A stretch of 8,152 bases of DNA from Oligoflexales bacterium (GCA_028282865.1 JANQHA010000264.1:1-8152); one strand, 5' to 3'; counted from the stretch's first letter, positions 1 through 5,779 are shown. Notes: generated by a model from the letters alone, not told the origin. Translations and numbers: made by a program.

Positions 1-55
1 GATGAAACTTGTAAAGCAACAAACTCCCTAAACTATTGATTCCTTGTAGGAACCT

Positions 56-129
56 CGGAACCTAAAGATACCTATTGCAAAAACCAAAAATTAAACATAT
101 CAACCATTTAAGTCCTTTTTTAGGTTCCG
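56..129. repeat. 11-bp perfect inverted repeat beside the tmRNA fragment
   Basis: CGGAACCTAAA at 56-66 is the exact reverse complement of TTTAGGTTCCG at 119-129, with 52 bases between. A further direct copy of GGAACCT lies at 49-55. The right arm ends five bases from the CCA end of the tmRNA fragment. It could be recombinase arm sites, a regulator site, or a long-loop terminator stem for the leftward tmRNA. The repeat is seen directly; its role is inferred. Confidence 0.5.
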
Positions 130-133
130 TAAA

Positions 134-168
134 TGGTGGAGGCGGGGGGAATTGAACCGGGGTCCTAA
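134..168 (-). other. ssrA fragment: tmRNA (ssrA) 3'-end fragment, probable attachment site
   Basis: Read on the minus strand, this stretch starts GGACC, has the T-loop TTCAATT followed by CCCCC, and ends CGCCTCCACCA. Its last bases give a U70-type acceptor strand (CCUCC-ACCA), as in alanine-charged tmRNA. The GGAC preceding the T-arm fits tmRNA better than tRNA-Ala or tRNA-Ser. The body of tmRNA is missing: the bases to the right hold a terminator and a protein gene, with no tag-peptide region. The 5' half of the T-stem is CCCGG and cannot pair fully with CCCCC, so this copy is not a functional RNA. Such 3' fragments are the usual trace of integration at ssrA. Expected: an intact ssrA regenerated at the other end of the element, to the right of this window. 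Confidence 0.7.
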
Positions 169-202
169 AACGATATAACAGATTGAATTGACTAAAGGAA
201 AT

Positions 203-234
203 AAAAAAAGGCTTTGGCCAAATGGACCAAAGCC
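203..234 (-). terminator. rho-independent terminator, leftward
   Basis: GGCTTTGG (210-217) pairs perfectly with CCAAAGCC (227-234), and CC/GG in the loop can extend the stem. Seven A residues at 203-209 become a U-tract on the minus strand. The orientation is therefore leftward. The nearest leftward genes end at 819, so a leftward transcript ending here would first cross the rightward gene at 288-815 in antisense. Confidence 0.75.
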
Positions 235-271
235 CTTAGAACTCGAAGGGGTCTGAAGTTAGATTTGAAGT

Positions 272-286
272 CAGCCGATGAGGCTG
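272..286 (+). promoter_or_regulatory. hairpin overlapping the ribosome binding site of the 288-815 gene
   Basis: CAGCC (272-276) and GGCTG (282-286) form a 5-bp stem with loop GATGA, directly before the ATG at 288. The only Shine-Dalgarno-like sequence, GAGG (280-283), lies half in the loop and half in the stem, so its access may be limited. The stem is short; a regulatory role is inferred. Confidence 0.35.
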
Positions 287-287
287 T

Positions 288-815
288 ATGGGAAAAAAGA
301 CTCAAAAGGATTCGATTGTTGAGATGGTGCTGACCTACTTGGGGCCAGATTTAAAACCAGGACAGCCAGCGAGAGATCTGCTGGCAAACGAGGAAATCTG
401 CGTTCTTGCAGACGAGATAAAGAAACGAATTATTTCAGGTGAGATTCCGGCGGGAAAAAGGATAAAGGAAGGCATCGTTGGTGATCGAAACCACTATGGT
501 CTTGATAATTACTGCAAAAATATTCTCTATAATTGGTTACGCAAAGATTCCCGATTAAATGGTGGGAAAGAAGGGCACAAATGGAGCGACTTGAGAAAGA
601 GTGAGCCTTCAAAGGATATTTTAGGAGAGCTAGATGCCCTCTCTCGGCTGGAAGAGTCGGGACTCTTGGACCAAAAAGGCTCTGCCCTAGTTAGTGAAAG
701 AGTAAACGAACTTATTTTTCAGCTGGGATCATTAGAGCTCAAAAAAAGAAAACCCAAACTGTATTCAGCCTGGGCTTTTGATTTGAAAAAGACTCGTATG
801 AAAAAGGTATCCTAG
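288..815 (+). CDS. unnamed protein with Y....L.NWLRK..RLNGG motif
   Basis: A 175-aa soluble, lysine-rich protein with no signal peptide or membrane segment. I do not recognise a named family. The start is fixed by an in-frame stop at 279-281, with weak GAGG four bases before ATG. A helical region (about 34-52) is followed by a charged loop and then the motif at 75-93: Y75, L80, N82-W83-L84-R85-K86, R89-L90-N91-G92-G93. A second helical, charged part (about 105-155) ends in a basic tail. The same motif recurs in the 134-aa protein at 5074-5478, so the two are paralogues sharing one compact domain; this copy alone has the C-terminal extension. The W/R/K-rich motif could bind nucleic acid, but that is inference. 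It is convergent with the lipoprotein gene on its right, stop to stop with 3 bases between, and no terminator follows it. Confidence 0.8.
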   Translation: MGKKTQKDSIVEMVLTYLGPDLKPGQPARDLLANEEICVLADEIKKRIISGEIPAGKRIKEGIVGDRNHYGLDNYCKNILYNWLRKDSRLNGGKEGHKWSDLRKSEPSKDILGELDALSRLEESGLLDQKGSALVSERVNELIFQLGSLELKKRKPKLYSAWAFDLKKTRMKKVS

Positions 816-818
816 GAT

Positions 819-2057
819 CTATTTTGAAGACAGATCATTGATTGGTCGTCCATACTTACAGAACAAATTGAGATCAACTGTTGCCTGGTATTTCACTGTG
901 CTTGGGTTGCTGGTTCTCGCTTCCTTTACAGTTACAGCCCTTTCGAGATAGTTCAGCCATAGGTGTGCCCGATTCTCCACTGCCGTTGATAGATCAAAGC
1001 TACCGTTTCGCTTCTGGAAGTTGTGGCCGATCTCGCCGTTGAGGTGCAGATCACTAAAGAACTGCTTTTCCGTATCTCTAGGAATGAGCATTGTAAATCG
1101 TGTAGAGAATCTATCTATTTCAAGCGAGTATAGATGAATGACGGGAAAAATATCGAATGATCTCTCATCCTCATATTTGAGAGGGTTTCTAAAATAGGTG
1201 GCTTTAATAGGCGGTTCTTTCACATAGCCAAAGATGTTGCCTTTTACGTTAGGGCTTGCCGGGTATCTTGATAAAGCAACGCCTTTCTCATCAAGTTCAT
1301 GGTTGGACATTCTTAAAACTGGATACCTGTCACCAAAGTCATTGCGACCTTTTTCCCATATAAACTCTGGTACACCTGAGAACGTCATCACAAGTTGAGA
1401 GCCATATTTTTTTTCATCAAAAAGGAGAAAGGTTGGGTCATAGCAGCCAACGCCTTTATTGATCCACTTCTCTTGCAACTTCCTGTTTTTCCAACGAGAC
1501 ATACAGCTAACAGGTTTTTGGTTGGCGGCCGTCATGTACTGGCTTGGGTCTGAATAAGGATTTCCATACAACTTGATCTTGCTGAAGTGCTCGCCATCAT
1601 CAATATAGTTAGGGTTTGAAAATGGTCTTTCGATACCTCCGTGAACCTGCTTCTTTAAAAAATGCTTGATGTAGAATCTAGCTTTTTTCAGCTTATGTGA
1701 TCTGACCTTCTGAGCTCTATCAAGGGACATACCACTTGGGGTTCCACCAAGGAGTGCTACAAAGCTGATCTTAAGACTTCGTTTCTGCCTGCCGTTTGAG
1801 CAATAGTAATTAAACGCAGCTCTGTCTTGGGCAAGGCTGTTGTCCTGGTGTCTACCGACAGCGCTCCCAAAGCCTTCGTTTGGTGTCCATGCAACTTTAT
1901 CCTTGAATCTCTTATATAGCTGTCCGTAGCTTTCAGAGGGTTGGCTTATCGTCGAGCTCCGTAGGATATCGCCTGCTTCGTATATATTCTGACTCGGCCC
2001 CGTCGCACAGGAAACAGCAACAAGGCTGAGAGATGGTAGCAATATTTTGGATTTCAT
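819..2057 (-). CDS. 412-aa predicted lipoprotein of unknown function
   Basis: The N-terminus is a lipoprotein-type signal: MKSK, a hydrophobic run (LLPSLSLVAV), then S16-C17, so Cys17 is the likely lipidated residue (the -3 residue is Ala rather than Leu, so the lipobox is imperfect). ATG at 2057 is preferred over the in-frame GTG at 2063: GAGG lies five bases before the ATG but would abut the GTG. The mature part is rich in aromatic and charged residues with scattered Cys, no membrane span, and no domain I can name. It is the last gene of the leftward operon, starting 2 bases after the stop of the preceding gene, which points to translational coupling. Probably anchored to the outer or inner membrane facing the periplasm. 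No terminator follows; the next leftward terminator is at 203-234. Confidence 0.85.
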   Translation of the reverse strand: MKSKILLPSLSLVAVSCATGPSQNIYEAGDILRSSTISQPSESYGQLYKRFKDKVAWTPNEGFGSAVGRHQDNSLAQDRAAFNYYCSNGRQKRSLKISFVALLGGTPSGMSLDRAQKVRSHKLKKARFYIKHFLKKQVHGGIERPFSNPNYIDDGEHFSKIKLYGNPYSDPSQYMTAANQKPVSCMSRWKNRKLQEKWINKGVGCYDPTFLLFDEKKYGSQLVMTFSGVPEFIWEKGRNDFGDRYPVLRMSNHELDEKGVALSRYPASPNVKGNIFGYVKEPPIKATYFRNPLKYEDERSFDIFPVIHLYSLEIDRFSTRFTMLIPRDTEKQFFSDLHLNGEIGHNFQKRNGSFDLSTAVENRAHLWLNYLERAVTVKEARTSNPSTVKYQATVDLNLFCKYGRPINDLSSK

Positions 2058-2059
2058 AC

Positions 2060-2734
2060 TCACCTCATGGGTTGAAGGATTATCTGGATGCTTTGGTGAA
2101 CGGATCGGTTAGTGGAAAGCTCGATAGTTTTTGGCTGATAGCCTTCGGCTCGGATGGTTAGGGATTCATCCTCAGGATAGAGAATGACAGGCATGGGATT
2201 TTGATTGCACCGGACCGTCCTTGCACGAAAGCCTTCAAGAAGGATTGAGTCACAGTCTGGAACAGTGGCAACTGATAGCTCTCTTCTTTCACCACTTGCA
2301 ATATGTCGTTGAGTTTTCTTTTCCTTGTTAGCAGAGACCTTCGCCTTTGAGAGATCAAACTCACATTGCAGCCATACCTTGTATCTGTCTTTTCTATCTT
2401 CGATCTGCTGCTTCAACTGGTTGCAGGACAATCCCTCATAGTTCTGGTCGGAGCTGACCTCAAGGTGGTGTGCAGAGTCTTTTTCAGTTTGTACGGTCAA
2501 GGATCGAACGTGAAACTTGGATTTTAGCTGTTCAACAGCAGCAGCTCTGCAACTATCCAGTGCCTCACGTCTTGCAAGATCAATAGCGGGTCCTTCACCT
2601 GCACAGACGATTATGAACTTGTTACCTTTGCTTGCGGGTGACTCTTTGACCCAAGCAGGCATAGCAAAGGCAACGACTGCGTATGCAAGAAATGGAAGCG
2701 CCCCAAGGACACCTAACTTTACAAAACCGTCCAT
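2060..2734 (-). CDS. membrane-anchored LPP20-like protein with C-terminal PEGA-like domain
   Basis: A 224-aa protein. Residues 5-25 form one hydrophobic segment (signal peptide or N-terminal anchor). Residues 26-132 begin PAWVKES and continue with a G.G..A...AR.EA...C...A pattern, which resembles the LPP20/FlgP-type lipoprotein domain. A lysine-rich linker (134-145) leads to about residues 155-222, a beta-rich stretch with a lone 'AEGYQPKTIEL'-like segment typical of PEGA-type repeats. Mature Cys residues at 44, 62, 104, 124, 161 and 176 could form disulfides. The ATG at 2734 has no good Shine-Dalgarno at normal distance (GAGG is about 15 bases off, inside the previous gene), so it probably depends on coupling to that gene, which ends 6 bases before. 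It shares the W-[LV]-K-E-S opening with the next protein upstream. Domain assignments are by eye. Confidence 0.8.
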   Translation of the reverse strand: MDGFVKLGVLGALPFLAYAVVAFAMPAWVKESPASKGNKFIIVCAGEGPAIDLARREALDSCRAAAVEQLKSKFHVRSLTVQTEKDSAHHLEVSSDQNYEGLSCNQLKQQIEDRKDRYKVWLQCEFDLSKAKVSANKEKKTQRHIASGERRELSVATVPDCDSILLEGFRARTVRCNQNPMPVILYPEDESLTIRAEGYQPKTIELSTNRSVHQSIQIILQPMR

Positions 2735-2740
2735 AAGTCA

Positions 2741-3343
2741 TCAATTCGCCTCAACGAACGAATCCCAGTGTTTGTCGACTTTTTCGGAAAAGTTGGAAGA
2801 AATCCCTCGCGAAGTCTGTCCGCCATTGATTGCTCTGAACACGGCTTTCTTAAAGTCCTGCTCTGGCATCTCCACAGTGACGAAGACTCTGTATTGGGTG
2901 ATCCTCTCACCTGCGTCAGTTGTAGTCGCAACCTTCTCCCAGTACCTATCTTTTATATGGAGCTTTGATGTCGTGAGCTTTGAGGCTTCTGCACCTATAT
3001 ACCTTGCCTGTGTAGTATCCATCTCAGTGCCTTCCTCTGCATTTTGAAAGACAAACTCAAGTCTTTGTTCGATGGCAGTAGACACCTGGGCTTTTGCATT
3101 GTTAGCAGCGATCCGGTAAGCCGCAGATAACCTGTGATTTGCAGGAATGACAGTTGATCCAAGAGAGACCACCTTGCCTGCCGAGATCTTAAATGGTTCT
3201 GATTCTTTGAGCCATTCAGGACGCTCGTCAATATTATCAATGCGAGAGATTACCTTGTCCTCGCTGTTTTCTGGAGATCTAGGTGATGATGCGCACCCAA
3301 TCGCCAGGATTGGCACTATTGCAGTTATAAATAGTCTTTTCAT
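2741..3343 (-). CDS. LPP20-like lipoprotein
   Basis: A 200-aa predicted lipoprotein: MKRLFITAIVPILAIG then Cys17, a plausible signal peptidase II site. After a short polar linker, residues 41-170 start RPEWLKES and hold helix- and strand-forming stretches (about 70-100, and a YRVFVTVEMP strand near 151-160), an arrangement like LPP20/FlgP-family envelope lipoproteins. The start is supported by AGGAGGG seven bases before ATG, the strongest site in the operon. It lies 14 bases after the gene at 3358-3735 and 6 bases before the gene at 2060-2734, whose first domain looks like a diverged copy. Family identity is moderate, from pattern only; the lipoprotein nature is more secure. LPP20-like proteins occur in several envelope contexts, so no specific role is claimed. 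Confidence 0.82.
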   Translation of the reverse strand: MKRLFITAIVPILAIGCASSPRSPENSEDKVISRIDNIDERPEWLKESEPFKISAGKVVSLGSTVIPANHRLSAAYRIAANNAKAQVSTAIEQRLEFVFQNAEEGTEMDTTQARYIGAEASKLTTSKLHIKDRYWEKVATTTDAGERITQYRVFVTVEMPEQDFKKAVFRAINGGQTSRGISSNFSEKVDKHWDSFVEAN

Positions 3344-3357
3344 TATTCACCCTCCTT

Positions 3358-3735
3358 TTAGTGGGGATTTCCACATTTATATTTCATGGACTTGGTTGGC
3401 TTCATGTATATGTCCTTGACCCAGACAGGATGAACCTCACACTTTGCATCGGCGATGTTTTCTACACTGAAGTTTCGAGATATACACTGACACCAGGTTT
3501 GGGCAGTTAGTTTTAGCGATATAGAGGAAGGTTTGCGTCCTGTTAGAAGGCCATCAGCTTGCTTGGCCCCAATAAAGGTATCAACACACTTGCCAAAGAA
3601 GTTCTCAGCGGCTTTTTGTGGATCACTGCAAGTTTTCTTTGCCTCTGTTTTCGTTTCTTTTTTGGCCTCTTCTTTTGAAAAACCGCTCATGCAGAAAAGG
3701 CTAATCATTAATATAATCGCTGCTTTAATCTTCAT
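3358..3735 (-). CDS. small Cys-rich exported protein
   Basis: A 125-aa protein with a classical signal peptide (MKIK followed by a hydrophobic core to about residue 18, likely cleavage near FS20-K21). The mature part begins with a KEEAKKETKTEAKK tether-like charged segment and then a compact domain with six Cys (36, 50, 82, 84, 99, 121), including a W-C-Q-C motif, suggesting three disulfides in the periplasm. Start choice: ATG at 3735 is six bases from AGGA, whereas the in-frame ATG at 3741 overlaps the AGGA itself. The start lies inside the end of the XRE-regulator gene (11-base overlap), so the two are co-transcribed and probably coupled. I do not recognise the family. A binding or metal/redox role would be a guess. 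Confidence 0.8.
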   Translation of the reverse strand: MKIKAAIILMISLFCMSGFSKEEAKKETKTEAKKTCSDPQKAAENFFGKCVDTFIGAKQADGLLTGRKPSSISLKLTAQTWCQCISRNFSVENIADAKCEVHPVWVKDIYMKPTKSMKYKCGNPH

Positions 3736-4084
3736 CACCATTCCTTTTTCTCTTCAAGCGAACAATCTTTAGCTTGCAGATGTCCTCAAACCATTCTTCT
3801 TCATCAAAAAGCTGTTCGATGCTAACAGGACGAGTTTCTTCTTTTTTGCCAAGCATCAACTCCCGAAAACCGAGCCCTAACTTAGTTGCAAGGCGGTCAA
3901 TGGCTTCAAAGCCCTTCTCACCTTGAGGGCTGACTCCTTCAAGCCAACCCTGCATAACTGAGTCAGCAACACCAGCCATGCCAGCCAGCTCCTTCACTGT
4001 CAGGTGTCGCTGCTCCTTGATCTTCTTCAGATTGGTGCTCAAGGGTGGCTTCTCTTTATGTTCATCATTGTTTGACGTACTCAT
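3725..4084 (-). CDS. XRE-family helix-turn-helix regulator
   Basis: A 119-aa cytoplasmic protein. Residues 18-78 fit a Cro/C1-type HTH: LKKIKEQRHLTVKELAGMAG (first helices) followed by a VADSVMQGWLEG recognition-helix region and a C-terminal helix pair ending LGLGFRELMLGK. A short tail with a very acidic patch (FDEEEWFED, 93-101) then a basic stretch (108-115) may mediate dimer or partner contacts. The start has AAGGA seven bases before ATG. It is the first gene of the leftward operon, so it most likely controls that operon and perhaps the divergent ankyrin gene; the 271-base gap on its right is the place to look for its operator. HTH call is solid; the targets are inferred. Confidence 0.88.
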   Translation of the reverse strand: MSTSNNDEHKEKPPLSTNLKKIKEQRHLTVKELAGMAGVADSVMQGWLEGVSPQGEKGFEAIDRLATKLGLGFRELMLGKKEETRPVSIEQLFDEEEWFEDICKLKIVRLKRKRNGDED

Positions 4085-4155
4085 CCAATGATCCTTTCGC
4101 CACCTTTTGAAAACTCATTAAATGGTATTCATCATCCCGTTTTTTCAGGAACGTG

Positions 4156-4413
4156 ATGCTGAATGGGCTGGTGGACACTATCAACACTGGTGACGGTTCG
4201 GTTGCCCTTAGGAAATTGGCCGAGAACGAGATCCTGAATATCTCAAGACCGAAACGAGATACCCCTGCCGTGGTGGTGTATTGTTATGACAGCACAGTGA
4301 TACTTTCTATTGGCACCTGCCCAGTATTGGGCGGGTGTCTCTTTAGGGAGGAAGGTTGCCAAAGAAGACAAAGAATGAAAAGCACATTGAATCACTGCTT
4401 GAGAGTGCTTTAA
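4156..4413 (+). CDS. doubtful 85-aa ORF in the divergent intergenic region
   Basis: ATG at 4156 has AGGA five bases upstream and opens an 85-codon frame with ordinary-looking codon choice and a hydrophobic stretch (AVVVYCYDSTVILSIG). Against it: the last 58 bases overlap the better-supported ankyrin gene, the frame contains a perfect-looking hairpin, and there is no recognisable domain. It may be a small protein with translation running past the ankyrin start, or chance. Listed because no other gene covers 4156-4355. Confidence 0.2.
   Translation: MLNGLVDTINTGDGSVALRKLAENEILNISRPKRDTPAVVVYCYDSTVILSIGTCPVLGGCLFREEGCQRRQRMKSTLNHCLRVL
4314..4337 (+). promoter_or_regulatory. 10-bp hairpin upstream of the ankyrin gene
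   Basis: CACCTGCCCA (4314-4323) pairs with TGGGCGGGTG (4328-4337) over ten positions, one of them a G-U pair, with loop GTAT. It ends eight bases before the AGGGAGG ribosome binding site at 4345-4351 and is followed by TCTCTTT, too weak for a canonical terminator. It could be an attenuator, a translational control hairpin, or a DNA operator for the XRE regulator. Elsewhere in 4085-4313 I see no convincing promoter pair. Confidence 0.5.
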
Positions 4414-4814
4414 GTAATGTTAGACTTGTAAGCCCAGCGCCACCGCTGATTACAGCTATCGAGGAACAAAATACTGAGCTTGTTAAAAGGTTAATAAGTG
4501 AAGGAGCGGACCCTTGTCTCAAGACTTCTGGCACTTTTCCTCTGTTCACAGCTACCGCCCATAACAATATCGAGATCATGGAGTTTCTGATTCTTTCAGG
4601 AGCAAACGTTGACCAGTTCACGCCTGATCTAAAGTGGACATCACTCATCAACTCCGCTTACTGGGACCATGTAAACGCTTGCCGCCTTTTACTGAAACAT
4701 GGTGCAGATCATAACTTCAAATCTTCTCACGGCTATACTGCACTTGATATTGCTAAAGTAAATGGTCGTCAGTCTGTCGAAGAAATTCTAAAAAAACTCC
4801 CGTATATAAAATAG
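4356..4814 (+). CDS. ankyrin-repeat protein
   Basis: A 152-aa protein made almost entirely of ankyrin repeats: a basic N-terminal lead (1-28), then repeats at about 29-57 (PPLITAIEEQNTELVKRLIS, GADP), 58-90 (FPLFTATAHNNIEIMEFLI, GANV), 91-124 (WTSLINSAYWDHVNACRLLL, GADH) and a final partial 125-149 (GYTALDIAKVNGRQSVEEIL). No signal peptide, so cytoplasmic, presumably a protein-binding scaffold. The start is TTG at 4356 with AGGGAGG four bases upstream; no in-frame ATG precedes the first repeat. It is divergent from the XRE-led operon. No terminator is visible after it, so transcription may continue into the structured leader and the next gene. The ankyrin call is firm; the partner is unknown. 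Confidence 0.85.
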   Translation: MPKKTKNEKHIESLLESALSNVRLVSPAPPLITAIEEQNTELVKRLISEGADPCLKTSGTFPLFTATAHNNIEIMEFLILSGANVDQFTPDLKWTSLINSAYWDHVNACRLLLKHGADHNFKSSHGYTALDIAKVNGRQSVEEILKKLPYIK

Positions 4815-4856
4815 AAATGCACAAGTAAGGCTCATCACTATATAGAGGCGAAGGCC

Positions 4857-5047
4857 AGCGGGTGCCCAATTTGTTCTCACACAGAAAGTTTGCGCCGTGT
4901 GCGGCGGTACCTCGGTACAAGCACTGGTACTTCAAACTGAGGTTAGCGGGTGCCTTAGCTTCCACTTCGGTCTCCGGATTTAAGATACCGAGCCGACTCC
5001 TGAGTAACAGCAGTACAGACCAGTTTGGATGGGCCAAATTGAGTCTG
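4857..5047 (+). ncRNA. structured leader with four consecutive hairpins
   Basis: Four stem-loops follow one another: CGCCG/CGGCG (4893-4906, loop TGTG); ACCTC/GAGGT (4909-4943); TCGGTCTC/GATACCGA with one mismatch (4967-4991); and a 13-bp stem with one bulged A and one G-U pair, CAGACCAGTTTGG against 5034-5047 (loop ATGGG). The 10-mer AGCGGGTGCC occurs at 4857-4866 and again at 4945-4954, bracketing the first two stems. A TATATA at 4839-4844 could be a -10 box but lacks a good -35. The last stem ends about 13 bases before the AGGAGGT of the gene at 5074. It may be a cis-acting leader or a separate small RNA. Stems are seen in the sequence; function is inferred and the type is not a known riboswitch class that I recognise. 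Confidence 0.4.
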
Positions 5048-5073
5048 GTTGCTAATAAACAGGAGGTATCACT

Positions 5074-5478
5074 ATGTTTAACAAGAAAGACGAGAGCAAA
5101 GAGCAGAAAACTCAACAAAAAGCCATTGAGACAAAGCCGCCACAGCAGCAAGAAGCAAAGTCTGAGGCTAAGAAATCAAATGTAGTCTCACAGCGAATAG
5201 CAACTGAGAATGCTGTGTTCAAAGTCTTAAAAGAGCACAAGATCAACTATGTACCAGGCAACGGCAAGGCTATTGAGCACATCACTAGCGAGATGCGAAA
5301 GCTGATGATTGATGGCATCTGCGAAGAGTTCAAGGCCAAGAAAGTTGAGTTTCGAGATACAGAGGCCAATCGTGCAAAGCTAGCCGACGACCAAACGCTA
5401 CGCACATACGTCAGTGGCTTATTAGGAAACTGGTTGCGCAGATCGCCCCGTCTTAACGGTACTGGCGATAAAAAATAA
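5074..5478 (+). CDS. unnamed protein with Y....L.NWLRR..RLNG motif, short paralogue
   Basis: A 134-aa soluble protein. Residues 1-36 are a disordered Lys/Gln/Glu-rich tail; 42-90 form helices (AVFKVLKEHKI, SEMRKLMIDGICEEF); then a loop with T96, N99 and KLADD leads into the motif Y112, L117, N119-W120-L121-R122-R123, R126-L127-N128-G129. This matches residues 75-92 of the 175-aa protein at 288-815, but here the protein stops five residues after the motif, so the C-terminal part is missing while a charged N-terminal tail is present. AGGAGGT nine bases before ATG is an optimal site. A strong terminator follows 23 bases after the stop. No named family recognised; DNA or RNA binding is a plausible guess from the W/R motif. 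It has its own long structured leader. Confidence 0.85.
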   Translation: MFNKKDESKEQKTQQKAIETKPPQQQEAKSEAKKSNVVSQRIATENAVFKVLKEHKINYVPGNGKAIEHITSEMRKLMIDGICEEFKAKKVEFRDTEANRAKLADDQTLRTYVSGLLGNWLRRSPRLNGTGDKK

Positions 5479-5501
5479 ATATACAGGCGCGCAGAAACTA
5501 A

Positions 5502-5538
5502 GGCGGATCAGGTGATCAGACTTGATCCGTCTTTTTTT
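5502..5538 (+). terminator. strong rho-independent terminator
   Basis: GGCGGATCAGGT (5502-5513) pairs with ACTTGATCCGTC (5520-5531) over all 12 positions, two of them G-U, with loop GATCAG, followed by seven T residues (5532-5538). It closes the transcript of the 5074-5478 gene and insulates the downstream acetyltransferase unit. Confidence 0.92.
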
Positions 5539-5668
5539 CTAAGGGGGTGACAGCAACATAGGCTGTGACACTGCTACGCAGGACCGACTCTAGATGCGAT
5601 ACACTGCATACATCAAGAGTTATTGAAGGTTATGGGTTCTACAGTTAGGCAAGAAGTCGTGATTTTAA

Positions 5669-5691
5669 CCTCTACCAGGGGTCGATAGAGG
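5669..5691. repeat. 6-bp inverted repeat in the 5539-5779 gap
   Basis: CCTCTA (5669-5674) and TAGAGG (5686-5691) are exact complements around an 11-base centre. It lies about 45 bases upstream of the putative promoter of the acetyltransferase gene and could be an operator or a weak hairpin (followed by TATTTTG). A small ACAGC/GCTGT stem also occurs near 5550-5568. Nothing else was found in this 240-base gap. Confidence 0.3.
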
Positions 5692-5734
5692 CTATTTTGC
5701 TGCGTCAGAGACTTCGATCGTATCGTAAGACAAC

Positions 5735-5763
5735 TAGACTGGGTCGAGTTATTTCAGTATGGT
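5735..5763 (+). promoter_or_regulatory. candidate promoter for the acetyltransferase unit
   Basis: TAGACT (5735-5740) and TATGGT (5758-5763) lie 17 bases apart, matching the sigma70 boxes at five and four of six positions. Transcription would start around 5770, giving a very short leader before ATG at 5780. This would put the earlier in-frame ATG at 5759 inside the -10 box, supporting the later start. Confidence 0.4.
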
Positions 5764-5779
5764 CCCTATAGGAGCTGAA

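Noticed and set aside
134..480. A complete tmRNA gene on the minus strand
   Set aside because: Only the last part matches; no 5' acceptor strand, tag frame or pseudoknots appear and the space is taken by a terminator and a protein gene.
2517..3047. Plus-strand open frame of 176 codons
   Set aside because: It lies wholly opposite two well-supported leftward genes with proper ribosome binding sites and signal peptides; its translation is Ser-rich with no domain.
4753..5151. Minus-strand open frame of 132 codons
   Set aside because: It runs opposite the ankyrin end, the hairpin leader and the 134-aa gene; Leu-rich translation without domain or ribosome binding site.
4862..5185. Plus-strand GTG-started frame of 107 codons across the leader
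   Set aside because: No ribosome binding site, covers the four hairpins and overlaps the 134-aa gene, which has an optimal AGGAGGT site and a paralogue.
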